NCBI GenBank assembly: GCA_016191845.1
Contig: JACPVF010000016.1
Span: 62,001 to 126,000 of the forward strand
DNA from: Chloroflexota bacterium
GTDB lineage: Bacteria > Chloroflexota > Anaerolineae > Anaerolineales > Villigracilaceae
Direction of reading: 5' to 3'
Length of the DNA stretch: 64,000 nt
Shown here: positions 57,222-64,000 of the stretch, piece by piece
Layout of the letters: each line of letters opens with the position of its first letter
Position numbering within the stretch: the first letter of the stretch is position 1
Notes under the pieces: model-generated
What the model saw: the letters and a program-made list of their open reading frames with translations, nothing else
What the model was told of the DNA's origin: nothing
The model's database searches: none
Translations under genes and position numbers: made by a program

Positions 57222-58094
57222 TTACTCGTCCTTCTTTTTGGCAGGCAGGCTCGGGATGAAGCGCTCGAACCAACTGGCGGGACCCTCGGTGCGGTTCGGG
57301 CGGAAGAAGGCGATCAGAATGTTTTCCAACCGCTCGGGGTCGAGGCGGCGGATCATCCGCCCGGAGTGGGCCACGGCGATCGCGCCGGTCTCTTCCGAGA
57401 CGACCACCGCCACCGCGTCGCTGACCTCCGAGATGCCCAGCGCCGCGCGGTGACGGAGTCCCATCTGGCGCTCGGGGGTGCGGTTGAGGATGCCGCTCGA
57501 CGAGAGCGGCATCACACAGGCGGCCGCCACCAGTTTGCCCTCGGCGATGATGACCGCGCCGTCGTGCAGGGGGGTGTTGGGATAAAAGACTTGCAACAAC
57601 AGTTCTGGCGTGACCTGCGCGTTCAGTTTCACGCCCGTATTGACGTATTCCTCCAGGCTGTCGAGCCGCTGGAATACGATCAGCGCGCCATGCTGACGGG
57701 CTGAGAGGCGCGCCGAGGCGCTCACCACTGCGCGCACCACCTGTTCGCTTTCGAGCACATCGGCCTTGGCGGCCAGCGGCCAGATCGTTCCCGCGCGGCC
57801 CAATCGTTCCAATGTACGGCGGATCTCCGGGGCAAAGATGACGGGGATGGAAAGCAACAGGGCAGGCAGGGCGTTGGTCACCAGCCACGAGAAGGCGGGC
57901 AGGTCCACCAGTGAGGTGAACAGCACGATCAACACCACCAGCAGGATCATGCCGCGCAAAAGCACCATCGCCTGCGTATCGCGCAGGGAATAGAGCAGCC
58001 CGAAGAAGATGAGCGTCACCAACAGGATGTCGATGGCGCTCAGCCAGTTCAGGCGTTGAAAGATGAAGAGGAGGTTATTGAGGAGTTCGGTCAC
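57222..58094 (-). CDS. cdaA: Diadenylate cyclase CdaA
   Basis: Makes c-di-AMP from two ATP. 290 residues: three N-terminal membrane helices (about 20-90) and a DAC domain (about 105-260) with the catalytic DGA (NTPLHDGAVIIAEG) and RHR (GLRHRAALGISE) motifs intact. Operon partner of cdaR. c-di-AMP controls osmolyte and K+ handling and cell-wall homeostasis; no glmM is adjacent, unlike the Firmicutes arrangement. Confidence 0.95.
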   Translation of the reverse strand: MTELLNNLLFIFQRLNWLSAIDILLVTLIFFGLLYSLRDTQAMVLLRGMILLVVLIVLFTSLVDLPAFSWLVTNALPALLLSIPVIFAPEIRRTLERLGRAGTIWPLAAKADVLESEQVVRAVVSASARLSARQHGALIVFQRLDSLEEYVNTGVKLNAQVTPELLLQVFYPNTPLHDGAVIIAEGKLVAAACVMPLSSSGILNRTPERQMGLRHRAALGISEVSDAVAVVVSEETGAIAVAHSGRMIRRLDPERLENILIAFFRPNRTEGPASWFERFIPSLPAKKKDE

Positions 58095-58163
58095 GGTACC
58101 AGGGAGGGCGGGACTCCTGGGCCTGGCGCGCGGGAATTCCCGTTCCCTTGCCCGGTCCCAGCC

Positions 58164-59297
58164 TTAGATGGGCCGCAGGACTCGGTCCTGCCGCAATTGT
58201 TTGAAGAGGAGCGGGCTGGCGGCGTCGGGTCTTGATTCGAGCGCGGCGTCCTGCCAGGCCTGCACGCCCAGGGTTTCGGGGGCGCGGCGTTCGTAGCCCA
58301 GCTTCGTCCAGACTTCAGCCTGGGCGGCCAGCTCCTCGGAGGAGAAGATCAACGAGGCTTCGCATTGCAGGTCGCGCGAGGCGCGTTCCACCTCGGCGAT
58401 CAATCCTTCGAGACCCTGGGCCGGGTCGAAGCCTTCTTCCAGATAAACGTCGGTGGTGCGGGCCACCAGGTTCTCCACCTGCCAGCCGGCCACGCCGACC
58501 AATCGTCCGTTGCTGCGCAGCAACATGTAAGCCTTGTCGCCGAAGCCTTCCATCACATCTTCGGCGGTCATGGAGCGGGTGCCCTTGCTCAGGCGGGTGA
58601 CCAGCTCGGCGATGGACTTTGAGTCGCGCGGACGCCCGCGCTGGACCTCGAGTCGCCCGGCCTGGGTCTTCTGCACCACGGGGATGGTATCGCCGGTCGG
58701 TGAGATCTTCTTCCACTGCGCGGTGACCTGCTTCCACAGGTCCTCGTAGGAGCCCGTGTTGCGGATGACCACACTGGCGGCAGCCACCTTTTCCATCTGC
58801 GCCGACTGGGCCATGATGCGCTGCAGGGCCTCGTCGCGCGTCAACCCGCGCTTGCGGATCAAGCGCTCCACCTGCACTTCCTGCGGGGCATCGGTTACCC
58901 AGATGGCGTCGGCCAATTGACGCAGGTCACTTTCGAGCAGTTTGATGGCCTCCACCACGATGATCGGCTGGCGCGCGCGCTGGATCAACATGTCGGTGGC
59001 CTGCCGCACCAGCGGGTGGACGATGTCCTCCAGCTTGGCGAGCGCGTCCGGGTCGCTGAAGGCCAGCCGCCCCAATTTGGAGCGGTCGATCTCGCCTTCC
59101 TTGTCCAGCAGCCACTTGCCGAACTCGTTCAGCACGGGTTGGTAACCGGGCGCTCCCTTCGAAATGGCGCGATGGGAGAGGGCGTCCGCGTCGATGGTAT
59201 AGGCGCCCAGATGTTCGAGCATCCTGCGCACGACGCTTTTGCCGGTGGCGATGTTACCGGTCAGGCCGATGATGAATTTCCCGGGCAGATGGCTCAC
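58164..59297 (-). CDS. coaE: Dephospho-CoA kinase fused to a GNAT-like domain
   Basis: 377 residues, against about 200 for ordinary CoaE. Residues about 8-200 are CoaE: GLTGNIATGKS (P-loop), the IDADALSHR substrate motif, VVEAIKLLES, and the LID-type basic segment RKRGLTRDEALQRI. The last step of CoA synthesis is dephospho-CoA to CoA. Residues about 220-370 look like a GNAT-type N-acetyltransferase (LVTRLSKGTRSMTAEDVMEGFGDKAYMLLR, then LGYERRAPETLGVQAWQ, a typical C-terminal end). Substrate of the second domain unknown. First gene of the coaE-cdaA-cdaR-der group. Confidence 0.88.
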   Translation of the reverse strand: MSHLPGKFIIGLTGNIATGKSVVRRMLEHLGAYTIDADALSHRAISKGAPGYQPVLNEFGKWLLDKEGEIDRSKLGRLAFSDPDALAKLEDIVHPLVRQATDMLIQRARQPIIVVEAIKLLESDLRQLADAIWVTDAPQEVQVERLIRKRGLTRDEALQRIMAQSAQMEKVAAASVVIRNTGSYEDLWKQVTAQWKKISPTGDTIPVVQKTQAGRLEVQRGRPRDSKSIAELVTRLSKGTRSMTAEDVMEGFGDKAYMLLRSNGRLVGVAGWQVENLVARTTDVYLEEGFDPAQGLEGLIAEVERASRDLQCEASLIFSSEELAAQAEVWTKLGYERRAPETLGVQAWQDAALESRPDAASPLLFKQLRQDRVLRPI

Positions 59298-59445
59298 AAC
59301 GACTCCTCGAGGATGGGGGATTCCCTCCTATTTTAATGTCATTTTGCCGATTTTCACAACGGACTTTTGCCCCAATTCCTTGATGTTTCCGTAAGGTTTG
59401 CCCCGAAAAATTTTGTGCCCTTCGCGGCGAATCCCGTCTCCCAGG

Positions 59446-59474
59446 TTGACGCCGCCGCCCCGGGCGGGTATGAT
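59446..59474 (+). promoter_or_regulatory. Promoter of RNase P RNA
   Basis: TTGACG, 17 bases, TATGAT, ending 6 bases before the first paired base of the RNA. Confidence 0.85.
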
Positions 59475-59480
59475 GAAGTC

Positions 59481-59926
59481 GCCTCAGGTTGGTCGGGCAG
59501 TCGCGGCTCCGCGTTGACGGGGTCGAGGAAAGTCCGCACTCCATAGAGCACGGCGTCGGATAGCACCCGGGGCGGGAAAGCCGCCGAGAGGCGCGAACCT
59601 GCCGGAAAAGGGCCACAGAAACAAACAGCTATCTCACCCCTCGGGGAGAGGTAGTCATGGTGAAACGGTGGTGTAAGAGACCACCGGCGCGTGCAGTAAT
59701 GCGCGCGGCCAGGTAACCCCCGCCGGGAGCAAGGCCAAGCAGGAGCGAATTCGTCTGTGGACGATGGGAAACGGCTCGTTTCCACACGTGCCCTCCCCAA
59801 CCGTGGGGAAGGCCAGCTCCGGGTAGGCTGCATCGAGCGGCGCGGCGACGCACCGCCCAGAGAGATGACTGCACAGGCGGAAGCAATTCCGCTGGACAGA
59901 ATGCGGCTTATAGACCGGCCTGAGGC
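59481..59926 (+). ncRNA. rnpB: RNase P RNA (A-type)
   Basis: Catalytic RNA that trims the 5' leader of pre-tRNAs. The ends GCCTCAGG ... CCTGAGGC pair as helix P1. The universal core segment GAGGAAAGTCCGCACTCC (conserved region I) and the 3' core ACAGAATGCGGCTTATAG (conserved region V) are both present, as are GAGCAAGGCCAAG-type and GAGAGATGACTG segments. The length of about 446 nt is slightly above the usual A-type. Track ORFs over this stretch are artefacts. Confidence 0.95.
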
Positions 59927-60003
59927 AAACATTTTTGATTGTCTTGTTATCAAGTCTGTAAAGCATGTGAAGCGGGGAAACGATTAGAATCCGCTTAATC
60001 GAA

Positions 60004-60090
60004 AAAGGCAAACTCGGCGAAAGCCGGGGACGCAAAGCCAACGGGTCTACCGTCACATTCGTGACTACGATTGCCAGGCCGCCGAATGAC
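60004..60090 (+). promoter_or_regulatory. c-di-GMP-I (GEMM) riboswitch
   Basis: Matches the class I c-di-GMP aptamer: GGCAAAC, a stem closed by a GAAA tetraloop (CGGC-GAAA-GCCG), GGGACGCAAAGCC, the second stem beginning ACGGGTCTAC and its return ACTACGATTGCCAGG with the tetraloop-receptor CCAGG, then GCC closing P1. Lies 110 bases downstream of rnpB and 66 before the response-regulator gene, with a terminator hairpin in between as the likely expression platform. Confidence 0.9.
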
Positions 60091-60106
60091 GAACGCTATT
60101 TCGCGC

Positions 60107-60140
60107 GAGCCTGGGAATCTATCCCGGGCTCGTTTCATTT
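60107..60140 (+). terminator. Riboswitch-controlled terminator
   Basis: GAGCCTGGGA, ATCTA, TCCCGGGCTC, followed by GTTTCATTTC: a 10-bp stem with a broken T run, 25 bases before the ATG. The anti-terminator would have to compete with this stem or with P1 of the aptamer. Confidence 0.75.
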
Positions 60141-60155
60141 CATGGATAAACAGCG

Positions 60156-60572
60156 ATGTCAAACATAACCAACCTGCTGGTGATCGACGATGACCCTGCC
60201 CTGCTCACGGGATTGAAAGCCATCCTCAGTCGCGAAGGCTACTCGGTGTCCACGACCTGCTATGGCACGAACGGCATCACCCTCGCCCGCGAGACGGCCC
60301 CCGACCTGATTCTGTGTGACTTGATGATGCCGCCGCCGAATGGGTTTGACGTGTTGCATACCCTCTCGCGCGATCCACGCACCTCCCACATCCCCTTCAT
60401 CTTCCTGACTGCCCGCGCGTCCGAGATGGACAAGGTACGCGGGCTGCGCTCGGGTGCGGATGATTACATCGTCAAGCCCTTTTCGCGCGAGGAATTGCTG
60501 GCCCGCATCGACGCCGTGCTGCGCCGCAGCCGCCGCAAAACTGTGGCGGTCGAACCCGGGGCGCGGGAGTGA
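60156..60572 (+). CDS. Stand-alone receiver-domain response regulator
   Basis: 138 residues, a single CheY-like receiver: LLVIDDDPALL, phospho-Asp in LILCDLMMPPPNG, Thr in FLTARASE, and Lys in YIVKPFSREELLARI. No output domain, so it signals by protein contact. First gene of the operon controlled by the c-di-GMP riboswitch. The GTGA at its end overlaps a possible GTG start of the next ORF. Confidence 0.95.
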   Translation: MSNITNLLVIDDDPALLTGLKAILSREGYSVSTTCYGTNGITLARETAPDLILCDLMMPPPNGFDVLHTLSRDPRTSHIPFIFLTARASEMDKVRGLRSGADDYIVKPFSREELLARIDAVLRRSRRKTVAVEPGARE

Positions 60573-60652
60573 GCATCCGTATGCTCAAAGAAATCACAAT
60601 GTTCTCGAAGGCCGTCACAGGCATTCATGGAACATCTGCACAAGGAGAGGAC

Positions 60653-61771
60653 ATGCTTGCTTCACCGAAGACCATCCTGATCATCGACGACGAGCCCAAC
60701 CTCTTGATGGGGGTGCGGGTCTTGTTGGAGCGTGCGGGATACCACACCTTGACCGCAACGGATGGGATGGCCGGGTTGCGTGCCGCGCGTGAAGCCAGCC
60801 CCGACCTGATCGTCTGCGATGTGATGATGCCCATCCTGGATGGCTTTGCCGTCCGCGAGCGTCTCGCAGGCGACTCGCAGACCTCGGAGATCCCCTTCCT
60901 CTTTCTGACCGCGCGTATCGGGCAGGCCGATAAATTGCGCGGCCTGCAGACCGGGGCCGACGATTACATCACCAAGCCTTTCGATCACCGCGAACTGCTG
61001 GCGCGCATCTCCGCCGTGCTCAAGCGGTACGACAGGGGCCAGGAGATCGTGCGTCGCGAGGTGGACCGCCAGATTTCCTGCTTCCAACAGGAGATATCGC
61101 ACAACATCAGTCACGAACTGCGCACCCCCATGACCCAGATCCTGCTCTCGTTGGAGATGGTCCTGCGCGACAGATACGATGACCCTGCCGAGTTGAAGCA
61201 GTTCATCGAAATTGCCTTATCCCAGTCGCAGCACCTGAACAGCCTGATCGATGACCTGGTCTTTCTGAGCAATGCAGACCGCGGTGCCGTCAACACCCTG
61301 CGCCAGAAGGTGGATGTCGAAATGGATTTCCTCATGCCCATCCGTGCCTGTCAGGAACGCTATGCCGAAAAGAACCTTCGGCTGCACCTGGACGTGGGTT
61401 CAGGGCTGAGCATCCATGCGCCGCGCAGGGAGTTCAAGCAGGCGGCCCTTCATCTGGTTGAGAATGCCTTCAAGTTCGCGCCGCCCCTGACGGGGGTGTG
61501 GATCGACCTCCAGCGCAACGGCGAAGGGGGCTGCACCCTTTTGGTGGCCGATTACGGCATGGGCATCCCGTTCGATCTGCGCGAGAAGGTCTTTGACCGC
61601 TATTTCCAGGTCAGTCAGGGCGACACCCGCGCCTATAACGGACTGGGAGTGGGCCTGACCATCGCGCGCATCGTTGCCCGCGGACTGGGCGGGGATGTGG
61701 TCGTCCTGCCTTCCAGCCAGGGATGTCGGGTTTCCATGACCGTCTCCCCGGGCGCGGCGGACCTGGCATAG
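60653..61771 (+). CDS. Receiver plus histidine kinase hybrid (RR-HK)
   Basis: The track starts at GTG 60569, but AAGGAG before ATG 60653 makes the 372-residue form more likely. Receiver at the N-terminus (ILIIDDEPNLL, Asp in LIVCDVMMPILDG, Lys in YITKPFDHRELLARI), then HisKA with HNISHELRTPMTQ (phospho-His), and HATPase_c with LVENAFKFAPP, ADYGMGIPFDL and LGVGLTIARIVA. Soluble: it has no membrane helix. It would be the internal kinase of the c-di-GMP-controlled operon, with the receiver regulating or accepting the phosphate. Confidence 0.92.
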   Translation: MLASPKTILIIDDEPNLLMGVRVLLERAGYHTLTATDGMAGLRAAREASPDLIVCDVMMPILDGFAVRERLAGDSQTSEIPFLFLTARIGQADKLRGLQTGADDYITKPFDHRELLARISAVLKRYDRGQEIVRREVDRQISCFQQEISHNISHELRTPMTQILLSLEMVLRDRYDDPAELKQFIEIALSQSQHLNSLIDDLVFLSNADRGAVNTLRQKVDVEMDFLMPIRACQERYAEKNLRLHLDVGSGLSIHAPRREFKQAALHLVENAFKFAPPLTGVWIDLQRNGEGGCTLLVADYGMGIPFDLREKVFDRYFQVSQGDTRAYNGLGVGLTIARIVARGLGGDVVVLPSSQGCRVSMTVSPGAADLA

Positions 61772-61787
61772 CTCCAAGGGATCCCCT

Positions 61788-61937
61788 ATGAGACAAATCC
61801 CCGTCTTTCCCCGCCTCCTCCTGGTCCTTCTGTTGGCCCTCGTATCGACGGGCGGATGTGCCCCAAAGCAGCCCATCCGCATTGCCATCTCGGCCTGGGC
61901 GGGCGTGGAACCTGCCGAACTGGCCGCCCAGCCGTAA
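61788..61937 (+). pseudogene. Truncated substrate-binding lipoprotein, N-terminus only
   Basis: Too short for the ORF track. ATG 61788 (AAGGGATCC upstream) encodes 49 residues: a lipoprotein signal with lipobox STGGC (MRQIPVFPRLLLVLLLALV...), then KQPIRIAISAWAGVEPAEL, the opening strand of an ABC-type solute-binding protein, and a TAA. The usual 250-300 further residues are missing, and the multi-sensor kinase begins 4 bases later. Either an internal deletion or a residual secreted peptide. Confidence 0.7.
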
Positions 61938-61941
61938 CCCG

Positions 61942-64000
61942 ATGAATGTGTTGGGAATGAACTCTTTGCGGGTCAAGCTTCCCCTCGTTCAGGGCATGTT
62001 GGGGTTGATTGGCATCGTGCTGGTCTTCCTGGTCAGTTGGCTGGGCTCTCAAGCGCGCGTCCTCAGCAACTCCATTTCCGAAGCCAGGAACCTCTCCGAC
62101 CAGATCGATTACAGCATCGCCATCCTGGTCTCCCAGGCGGGGGAGGATAGCCCCTTTTCCTATCAGCGCCTGATCGAGAAATTTGCCACCCTCGATAACG
62201 TGATCGCCATCCACATCGTGGATGATCGGGGCGTGATCATCGCCGATAACGACCAGGCTCGCATCGGGGAATCCTTTGCCGACCCCATGATCGTCGATGC
62301 CCTCGCGAACGAACACAACAGTCAGCAGGTGATCGGGCGCACGATCGTCTTCGTGCGCCCCCTGCATGGGCAGGCCTACACCTCGTCGATGCACGACGTG
62401 CTGGGCGTTTTGTGGCTCGAGATGGACATGACCCCCTCCTATCAGCGCGCCCAGGGCGATATCCTCCTGACCCTGCTGATCGGCCTGGCGGGCTTTGCCC
62501 TCATCTTCTATTGGTATTACCGCGTCACACAGGACGGCCTGATCGACCGCCTGCTCGTGGTCGAAGACGGCCTGCGTCAGGTGGAGAAGGGCGACCTCTA
62601 CCGCCATATCGAGATCGGCACTCTCTTCGGCAGCCCCGACGAGATCAACGGGCTGGCTGACCGCTTCAATCGCATGCTCACCAGCCTGCGCCGTCAGCGC
62701 GGTTTCGAGGAACTGACCTCCCGCCTGGCCGCCCGTTTCATGAACGCGCCCACCGACGAGATGGACCTGGAGATTCGCGATGCCCTGCGTCAGCTGGGGA
62801 AACTCTTCCAGGCCGACCGCAGCTACATCTTCGAGTTTTCGCGGGATGAGCGGGTGATGAATAACACCTACGAATGGTGCGCCCTGGGCATCGAGCCGCA
62901 GATCGCAAACCTGCAGAATGTGCCCGTGGATTCCTTCCCCTGGTGGATGCAGACCCTCCATCGCCTTGAGGTCATCAGCGTGCCGCGCGTCAGTGCCATG
63001 CCGCCCCAGGCGGCCAGCGAACAGGCCATCCTGGCGGAGCAGGGCATCCAGTCGGTGCTGGTCGCGCCCATGCTGTCTGATGCGGGCTTGTTCGGTTTCA
63101 TCGGCTTCGACTCCGTCCATGCCGAGCGGGCCTGGGCGGGCGAGGAGATCCACCTGTTGAGCGTGGTGACGGGCATCATCGCCAATACCATCGTCCGCCA
63201 GCGCTCCCAGCAGGAATTGCAGAACCAGCGCGACTTCGCCCTGCAGGTCATGAATACCGTGCGCCAGGGGCTCACCGTCACCGACCTCGAAGGCAGGTAC
63301 GAATACGTCAACCCGGCCTTCGCACAGATGCTCAAGCGCATCCCCCGCGAGTTGATCGGCCAGCGCGAGCAGGACGTGTTCCACCCCGACGACTGGCAGC
63401 GCATCATCGACCTGCAGAAGGGGACGGGCGCCCGCGCGGTCACCGCCACCGCCCGTCTGTTCGCCGCCGATGGGACGGTCGTCCACTCGCTGGTCAGCCG
63501 TTCGCCCCGCATCCGCGATGGACAGGGCATCGGCAACATTGCCGCCGTCGTGGACCTGACCGAGCAGCTCGCCGCCGAGGAACGCCTGCGCCAGTCCGAG
63601 GCGCGCAACCGTGCCTTCCTCAACGCCATCCCCGACCTCATCCTCCGCCTCGACCGCAACGGCACCTTCCTCGATTTCAAGACGGGCGACGACCGCCAGT
63701 TGGTCACCTCTCCTTCGGAGATCCTGGGCAGGCCCATCACCACTTTACTGCCTGCCGGCGTGGCGGGCCAGGCAGCCCAGGCCATTCAGCAGGCTTTGCA
63801 GACCTCCACCCCGCAGGTCTTTGAATACAGCCTGGGGCACGAGTCGGGTTCGAACCAGCACACCTATGAGGCCCGCCTGGTGGCCAGTGGCGAGGACGAG
63901 GTCATTGCCGTCATCCACGATATCAGCGAGCGCGCCCGCCTCGAACAGATGAAGACCGATTTCATCAACCGCGCCTCGCACGAACTGCGCACCCCGCTCA
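61942..64000 (+). CDS. Multi-sensor membrane histidine kinase (partial)
   Basis: Absent from the track because it runs off the right edge; 686 codons are visible from ATG 61942. Order: membrane helix (about 14-36), extracytoplasmic sensor of about 130 residues (VIAIHIVDDRGVIIADND, a dCache-like pattern), second helix (about 175-195), HAMP, GAF domain (about 270-425), a PAS (about 440-550, GLTVTDLEGRYEYVNPAFAQML), a second PAS (about 560-670), and the start of HisKA with ASHELRTPL at the very end. Senses outside and inside. Shares an operon with the receivers upstream. Confidence 0.9.
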   Translation, partial: MNVLGMNSLRVKLPLVQGMLGLIGIVLVFLVSWLGSQARVLSNSISEARNLSDQIDYSIAILVSQAGEDSPFSYQRLIEKFATLDNVIAIHIVDDRGVIIADNDQARIGESFADPMIVDALANEHNSQQVIGRTIVFVRPLHGQAYTSSMHDVLGVLWLEMDMTPSYQRAQGDILLTLLIGLAGFALIFYWYYRVTQDGLIDRLLVVEDGLRQVEKGDLYRHIEIGTLFGSPDEINGLADRFNRMLTSLRRQRGFEELTSRLAARFMNAPTDEMDLEIRDALRQLGKLFQADRSYIFEFSRDERVMNNTYEWCALGIEPQIANLQNVPVDSFPWWMQTLHRLEVISVPRVSAMPPQAASEQAILAEQGIQSVLVAPMLSDAGLFGFIGFDSVHAERAWAGEEIHLLSVVTGIIANTIVRQRSQQELQNQRDFALQVMNTVRQGLTVTDLEGRYEYVNPAFAQMLKRIPRELIGQREQDVFHPDDWQRIIDLQKGTGARAVTATARLFAADGTVVHSLVSRSPRIRDGQGIGNIAAVVDLTEQLAAEERLRQSEARNRAFLNAIPDLILRLDRNGTFLDFKTGDDRQLVTSPSEILGRPITTLLPAGVAGQAAQAIQQALQTSTPQVFEYSLGHESGSNQHTYEARLVASGEDEVIAVIHDISERARLEQMKTDFINRASHELRTPL

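Noticed and set aside
59629-59987. ORFs over 59.35-60.05 kb
   Set aside because: They overlap RNase P RNA, whose conserved core sequences are present.
61786-63486. Long minus-strand ORF of 566 residues
   Set aside because: It is the shadow of the multi-sensor histidine kinase on the plus strand, which has clear HAMP, GAF, PAS and HisKA segments. The minus product is His/Asp-rich nonsense.
1-64000. CRISPR arrays, tRNA or rRNA genes
   Set aside because: No regularly spaced direct repeats, no tRNA-like T-loop plus acceptor pairing and no rRNA segments were seen.

Overview
The window reads as chromosomal DNA of a Chloroflexota bacterium, most likely class Anaerolineae (inference; no rRNA is present). 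The reasons are many Cys-lipoproteins with Thr/Pro-rich linkers, duplicated NBR1-Ig surface modules, a Na+-translocating acyl-CoA decarboxylase operon, a CdaA/CdaR pair, GAACN4GTTC-type SOS sequence and palindromic intergenic repeats. Housekeeping regions are GC-rich with dense coding. Islands at about 18.5-25 kb, 38.2-43.1 kb and 48.5-51 kb are AT-richer and full of gene fragments. I saw no tRNA, rRNA, CRISPR array or intact transposase.

0-12.6 kb: prepilin peptidase start (partial), murA with Asp in place of the fosfomycin-reactive Cys, two lipoproteins, thioredoxin, ftsY, prfB with its programmed +1 frameshift, an acyl carrier protein / acyl-AMP ligase / TPR protein / rhomboid operon, an S1-domain RNA-binding protein, a PilZ protein, a thiolase, and a lipoprotein paired with an HExxH protein. 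12.6-12.9 kb: an apparently non-coding transcript of about 195 nt with its own promoter-like element and terminator. 12.9-16.5 kb: four-subunit sodium-pump decarboxylase operon on the minus strand behind a perfect TGTGA-N6-TCACA operator.

16.6-25.3 kb (accessory): a four-gene translationally coupled cassette with a terminase-small-subunit-like N-terminal motif, small secreted and membrane proteins separated by palindromic attC-like spacers, a zinc-less MDR reductase, an ICMT-like methyltransferase, an SOS (LexA-box) promoter in front of a broken small gene, and the C-terminal scrap of a family B DNA polymerase, with lipoprotein genes among them. 25.3-33.5 kb: M24 peptidase and MFS transporter, then divergently a TetR-controlled ABC-2 efflux operon (permease, HlyD, deazaflavin-type reductase, two ATPases). 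One ATPase carries a 29-residue in-frame insertion made by a palindromic repeat.

33.5-38.2 kb: acyltransferase-3, PspC, and a WYL-regulator operon with Cys-rich and HEAT-like small proteins. 38.2-43.1 kb (accessory): orphan RHS C-terminal tips, paralogous CxPPCW lipoproteins (one frameshifted at an A8 tract), TPR and membrane proteins. 43.2-54.3 kb: dinB, a large duplicated NBR1-Ig surface protein, a response regulator/histidine kinase pair, a Gtr-like membrane protein, and an ECF sigma factor with two lipoproteins. 54.4-59.3 kb: der, cdaR, cdaA and a coaE fused to a GNAT-like domain. 59.4-64 kb: RNase P RNA, a c-di-GMP-I riboswitch with terminator, and a signalling operon (response regulator, receiver-kinase, truncated binding-protein lipoprotein, multi-sensor kinase running off the end). 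The PilZ protein and the riboswitch imply c-di-GMP signalling; cdaA implies c-di-AMP signalling.
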